Of a stretch of DNA of 20,655 nt, positions 18,781 to 20,655 are shown in pieces. Source of the DNA: Acanthaster planci (taxonomy: Eukaryota > Echinodermata > Asteroidea > Valvatida > Acanthasteridae); contig NW_019091375.1 of the NCBI RefSeq assembly GCF_001949145.1, positions 2,885,060-2,905,714 of the forward strand, in the 5' to 3' direction. Position 1 is the first letter of the stretch; every line of letters begins with the position of its first letter. The translations under genes and the position numbers were made by a program. Below the pieces are notes generated by a model. The model made no database searches. It saw only the letters and a list, made by a program, of their open reading frames with translations, and was not told where the DNA came from.

Positions 18781-20115
18781 ATAACACAGTCGTGTATAAT
18801 CGGCTTACTTTAATGTTTGTCACTTTGGATCGTGTTCCAACACAGTATCCACTGACTGTATTGCTACGTTATGGGTGTACAGCCTCTCTTTGAATTTTTT
18901 AACTGTTGAAAAATAAAGGTGACAATTGTGATGACTTTCTGAATTACCCATCCGAGCAAAAGAACGGTAACTATAATTTGTCCCAGCTGCATCATCTTTA
19001 AATTCTTTGAAAAGTTTATAGTGGGATCACCTTGCTTTTGGATACTCTTCATTGGGATGTACATTGTACAGTACATACGCTTGACATGCATTAAACATGT
19101 ATTATGATATACATAAAAGTGGGCATTGGTTGATGTTTCATTACAGGGGCTGGCACAGTAATTGTTGTGTAACAGCTGACAGCGTTAACAGCTGAAAAGG
19201 CCAGTGTACATGAATATGCATGTACCAAACCTGAAGCTATTGCATTTAAGTAGTGAAAGATTTGTAGCTGAAAAGTAGACATGTATGCCAGATATGGTAT
19301 TTGTAGTTTTTAAAAAAAATCTGTTTTAAACTTCAAAAGAAATATAATTCTTGTAATTTTTTTTAAAAATAAAAATAACGATTTTGAACAACCATGGGTA
19401 TCGGTAGAGAGACCATCATGATCTGTGGACTGCCGATCGCACTCCGAGTCACAGCTCTCTGTATAGAGAGAGTTGCACCAACTTCAGACTACATTATGGA
19501 GCTGTAATGGCTGTTCATTATGTGTGCAATGCAGCATGTGGATTGACACATCATCCACCATTTTGGTTCCAACGGTGGAGACACTCATGTCACAGCTCTG
19601 GTCCGAGAATAGTAGGCCTACTGCCCCCAGTAACTGATATTTTGATGTGATAATTAGAAGGTCACTGATCCTCGTAGTCTGATCTTGAGGACATCACACA
19701 GAATTCATTTCACTAGGTAGTCATCAATCACTGGACTTTAAATCACTGTATATAGGTGTGAACGCTGGCTACATGGTGTTTCAGGTGTAAATCCTAAGTA
19801 ATTTTACACAGTGGGTCCCCCAACGGAACACTACGCAGCATTCATTTTCTCCAGAAGTAGGCCTGCTGATGTGACGTTCACCCCCCCCCCCGACAAAGGC
19901 GCCCTCCTCCCCGAGGCGTGAGCGGCTAGAGACAAGTCCGTTCGGATGGAAGTATACCGCCCCGGTCTGGAAACTCCGTTTGCAGGGCTGTTCGGCACCG
20001 GAAAGGTCTGACTTGATTGGCCCGGAATTGGGACGCAACTTAATTAAACACCACGCGATTCACCAAATAAGACGGCCTGTGACTCAAAATAACGATCCTT
20101 GGACGCCTGACTTAC
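18781..20115. other. Intergenic DNA or intron of the minus-strand gene
   Basis: AT-rich up to about 19860, then GC-rich with a C10 run near 19881. If the minus-strand gene below is real, this is its first intron. No second exon could be recognised on that strand: candidate open frames near 18394-18630 and 18864-19091 have no known domain and no convincing acceptor. Confidence 0.5.
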
Positions 20116-20223
20116 GTGCAACAAAATGGTAGTTGGTTTATTCCACGGACGTACATAAACAAAATCTGGACTCGCAATGCCCATCAGCTTATAGAGATCA
20201 TCATTGAATCCACTAGCGGCCAT
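20116..20223 (-). CDS. First coding exon of an unidentified minus-strand gene
   Basis: On the minus strand, ATG at 20223-20221 sits in a good Kozak context (taaaATGG) and codes for 36 residues, MAASGFNDDLYKLMG, then FVYVRPWNKPTTILLH. A full consensus donor, CAC|GTAAGT, follows at 20115 in phase 0. The frame is also open upstream, to a Met at 20409, but the earlier ATGs have poor contexts and lie above the TATA-like box, so I prefer this start. I do not recognise the family. There is no signal peptide or membrane segment in this short piece. The gene runs towards CARS1, and its remaining exons are not identified. A chance reading frame in CpG-rich DNA is the main alternative. Confidence 0.55.
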
Positions 20224-20295
20224 TTTACCGAGCTTGCCCGGCAATGCCCGCCTGTAGTTCTCCCTGGCGTCAATTGAAGCGAGCCAACCCGTGCA

Positions 20296-20301
20296 TTTAT
20301 A
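20296..20301 (-). promoter_or_regulatory. TATA-like box for the minus-strand gene
   Basis: TATAAA on the minus strand lies inside GC-rich DNA. An initiator-like TCAATT is centred near 20275, about 26 bp downstream, and the ATG is about 50 bp beyond that. This spacing fits a TATA promoter, but the hexamer is short and could be chance. Confidence 0.35.
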
Positions 20302-20655
20302 TTCGGCTCGGTAAAGTGGCCGCTGGTTGGCCTTTAATTCATAAAAAGGCGTTGCAAGTCCAGGTTTTTTATACGTCCGTGGTTTATTCATCAAGGCCAC
20401 TTCAATCATTCACTCAACTAATACACCCGTAGAGGGCGCTCTCTTAATGGGTGGACTGCGTGACTAGACTTTGCCCGGAGCAGTGAACCCCACACTCATG
20501 TGCATCCAGTGCCACCGGGACCTGAATAAGTCAATAGGGCTATTTCAGGGTTAATAACGCCACTCGCAACTCGCACGGCGAGATACCGATTCCCCCTTTC
20601 ATCGACCGTAACCTCCCACACGGAACTCTTACTGCACTCCCAAATAGCCCCTCTG

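Larger units (their letters stand above)
19860..20655. promoter_or_regulatory. CpG-rich block around a probable transcription start
   Basis: GC and CpG content rise sharply compared with the AT-rich, CpG-poor DNA on the left, and stay high to the window's right end. Such a block commonly surrounds the start of a broadly expressed gene. It contains the minus-strand first exon. Whether a plus-strand gene also starts here, to the right, cannot be seen. Confidence 0.45.

Noticed and set aside
20224-20409. Upstream in-frame Met codons (20409 and 20391) as the start of the minus-strand protein
   Set aside because: Their contexts are poor, the TATA-like box lies downstream of them, and the residues look like translated leader sequence.

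Overview
The window is nuclear DNA from an animal. It shows one large plus-strand gene with many introns, which is cytoplasmic cysteinyl-tRNA synthetase (CARS1). Fourteen coding exons between 456 and 17000 join without a single frame break into 681 residues plus a stop. They match vertebrate CARS1 almost residue for residue in length, from just after the catalytic HxGH motif to the C-terminus. The first coding exon or exons (start codon, HxGH motif, first zinc-binding cysteine) lie upstream of the window. The AT-rich introns full of ACATGTA words and small DNA transposons, the GT-AG introns of 0.4-2.2 kb and the overall compactness suggest a marine invertebrate, possibly an echinoderm or another deuterostome. 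That placement is an impression, not a demonstration.

Layout: 1-455 is the end of an upstream intron. From 456 to 17000, CARS1 exons alternate with 13 complete introns. From 17001 to about 18780 lies the probable CARS1 3' UTR, with candidate polyadenylation signals at 18736-18758. From about 18780 to 19860 the DNA is AT-rich with no recognisable gene. From 19860 to 20655 it becomes GC- and CpG-rich. Within that block is a minus-strand first coding exon (20223 down to 20116) with a good Kozak context, a consensus GTAAGT donor and a TATA-like box about 75 bp upstream of the ATG. I do not recognise its product. This gene is transcribed towards CARS1, so the two are convergent and may overlap.

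The introns hold most of the non-coding structure. There is a family of TTAA-flanked, piggyBac-like non-autonomous elements: two full copies of about 420 bp at 3350 and 8011, a 185-bp relative at 2251, and degraded ends at 8815 and 9859. Two 59-bp near-palindromes with TTAA ends lie at 6366 and 11259, in opposite orientation. Longer inverted-repeat elements lie at 13162 and 14839, a 61-bp hairpin lies past the stop codon at 18209, and a tRNA-derived SINE candidate lies near 4707. A four-unit tandem array at 5566-5825 begins inside a coding exon and has copied that exon's end together with its 5' splice site into the intron. I found no unknown multi-gene system. The most unusual items are the splice-site duplication, the paired inverted micro-elements and the convergent unidentified gene.
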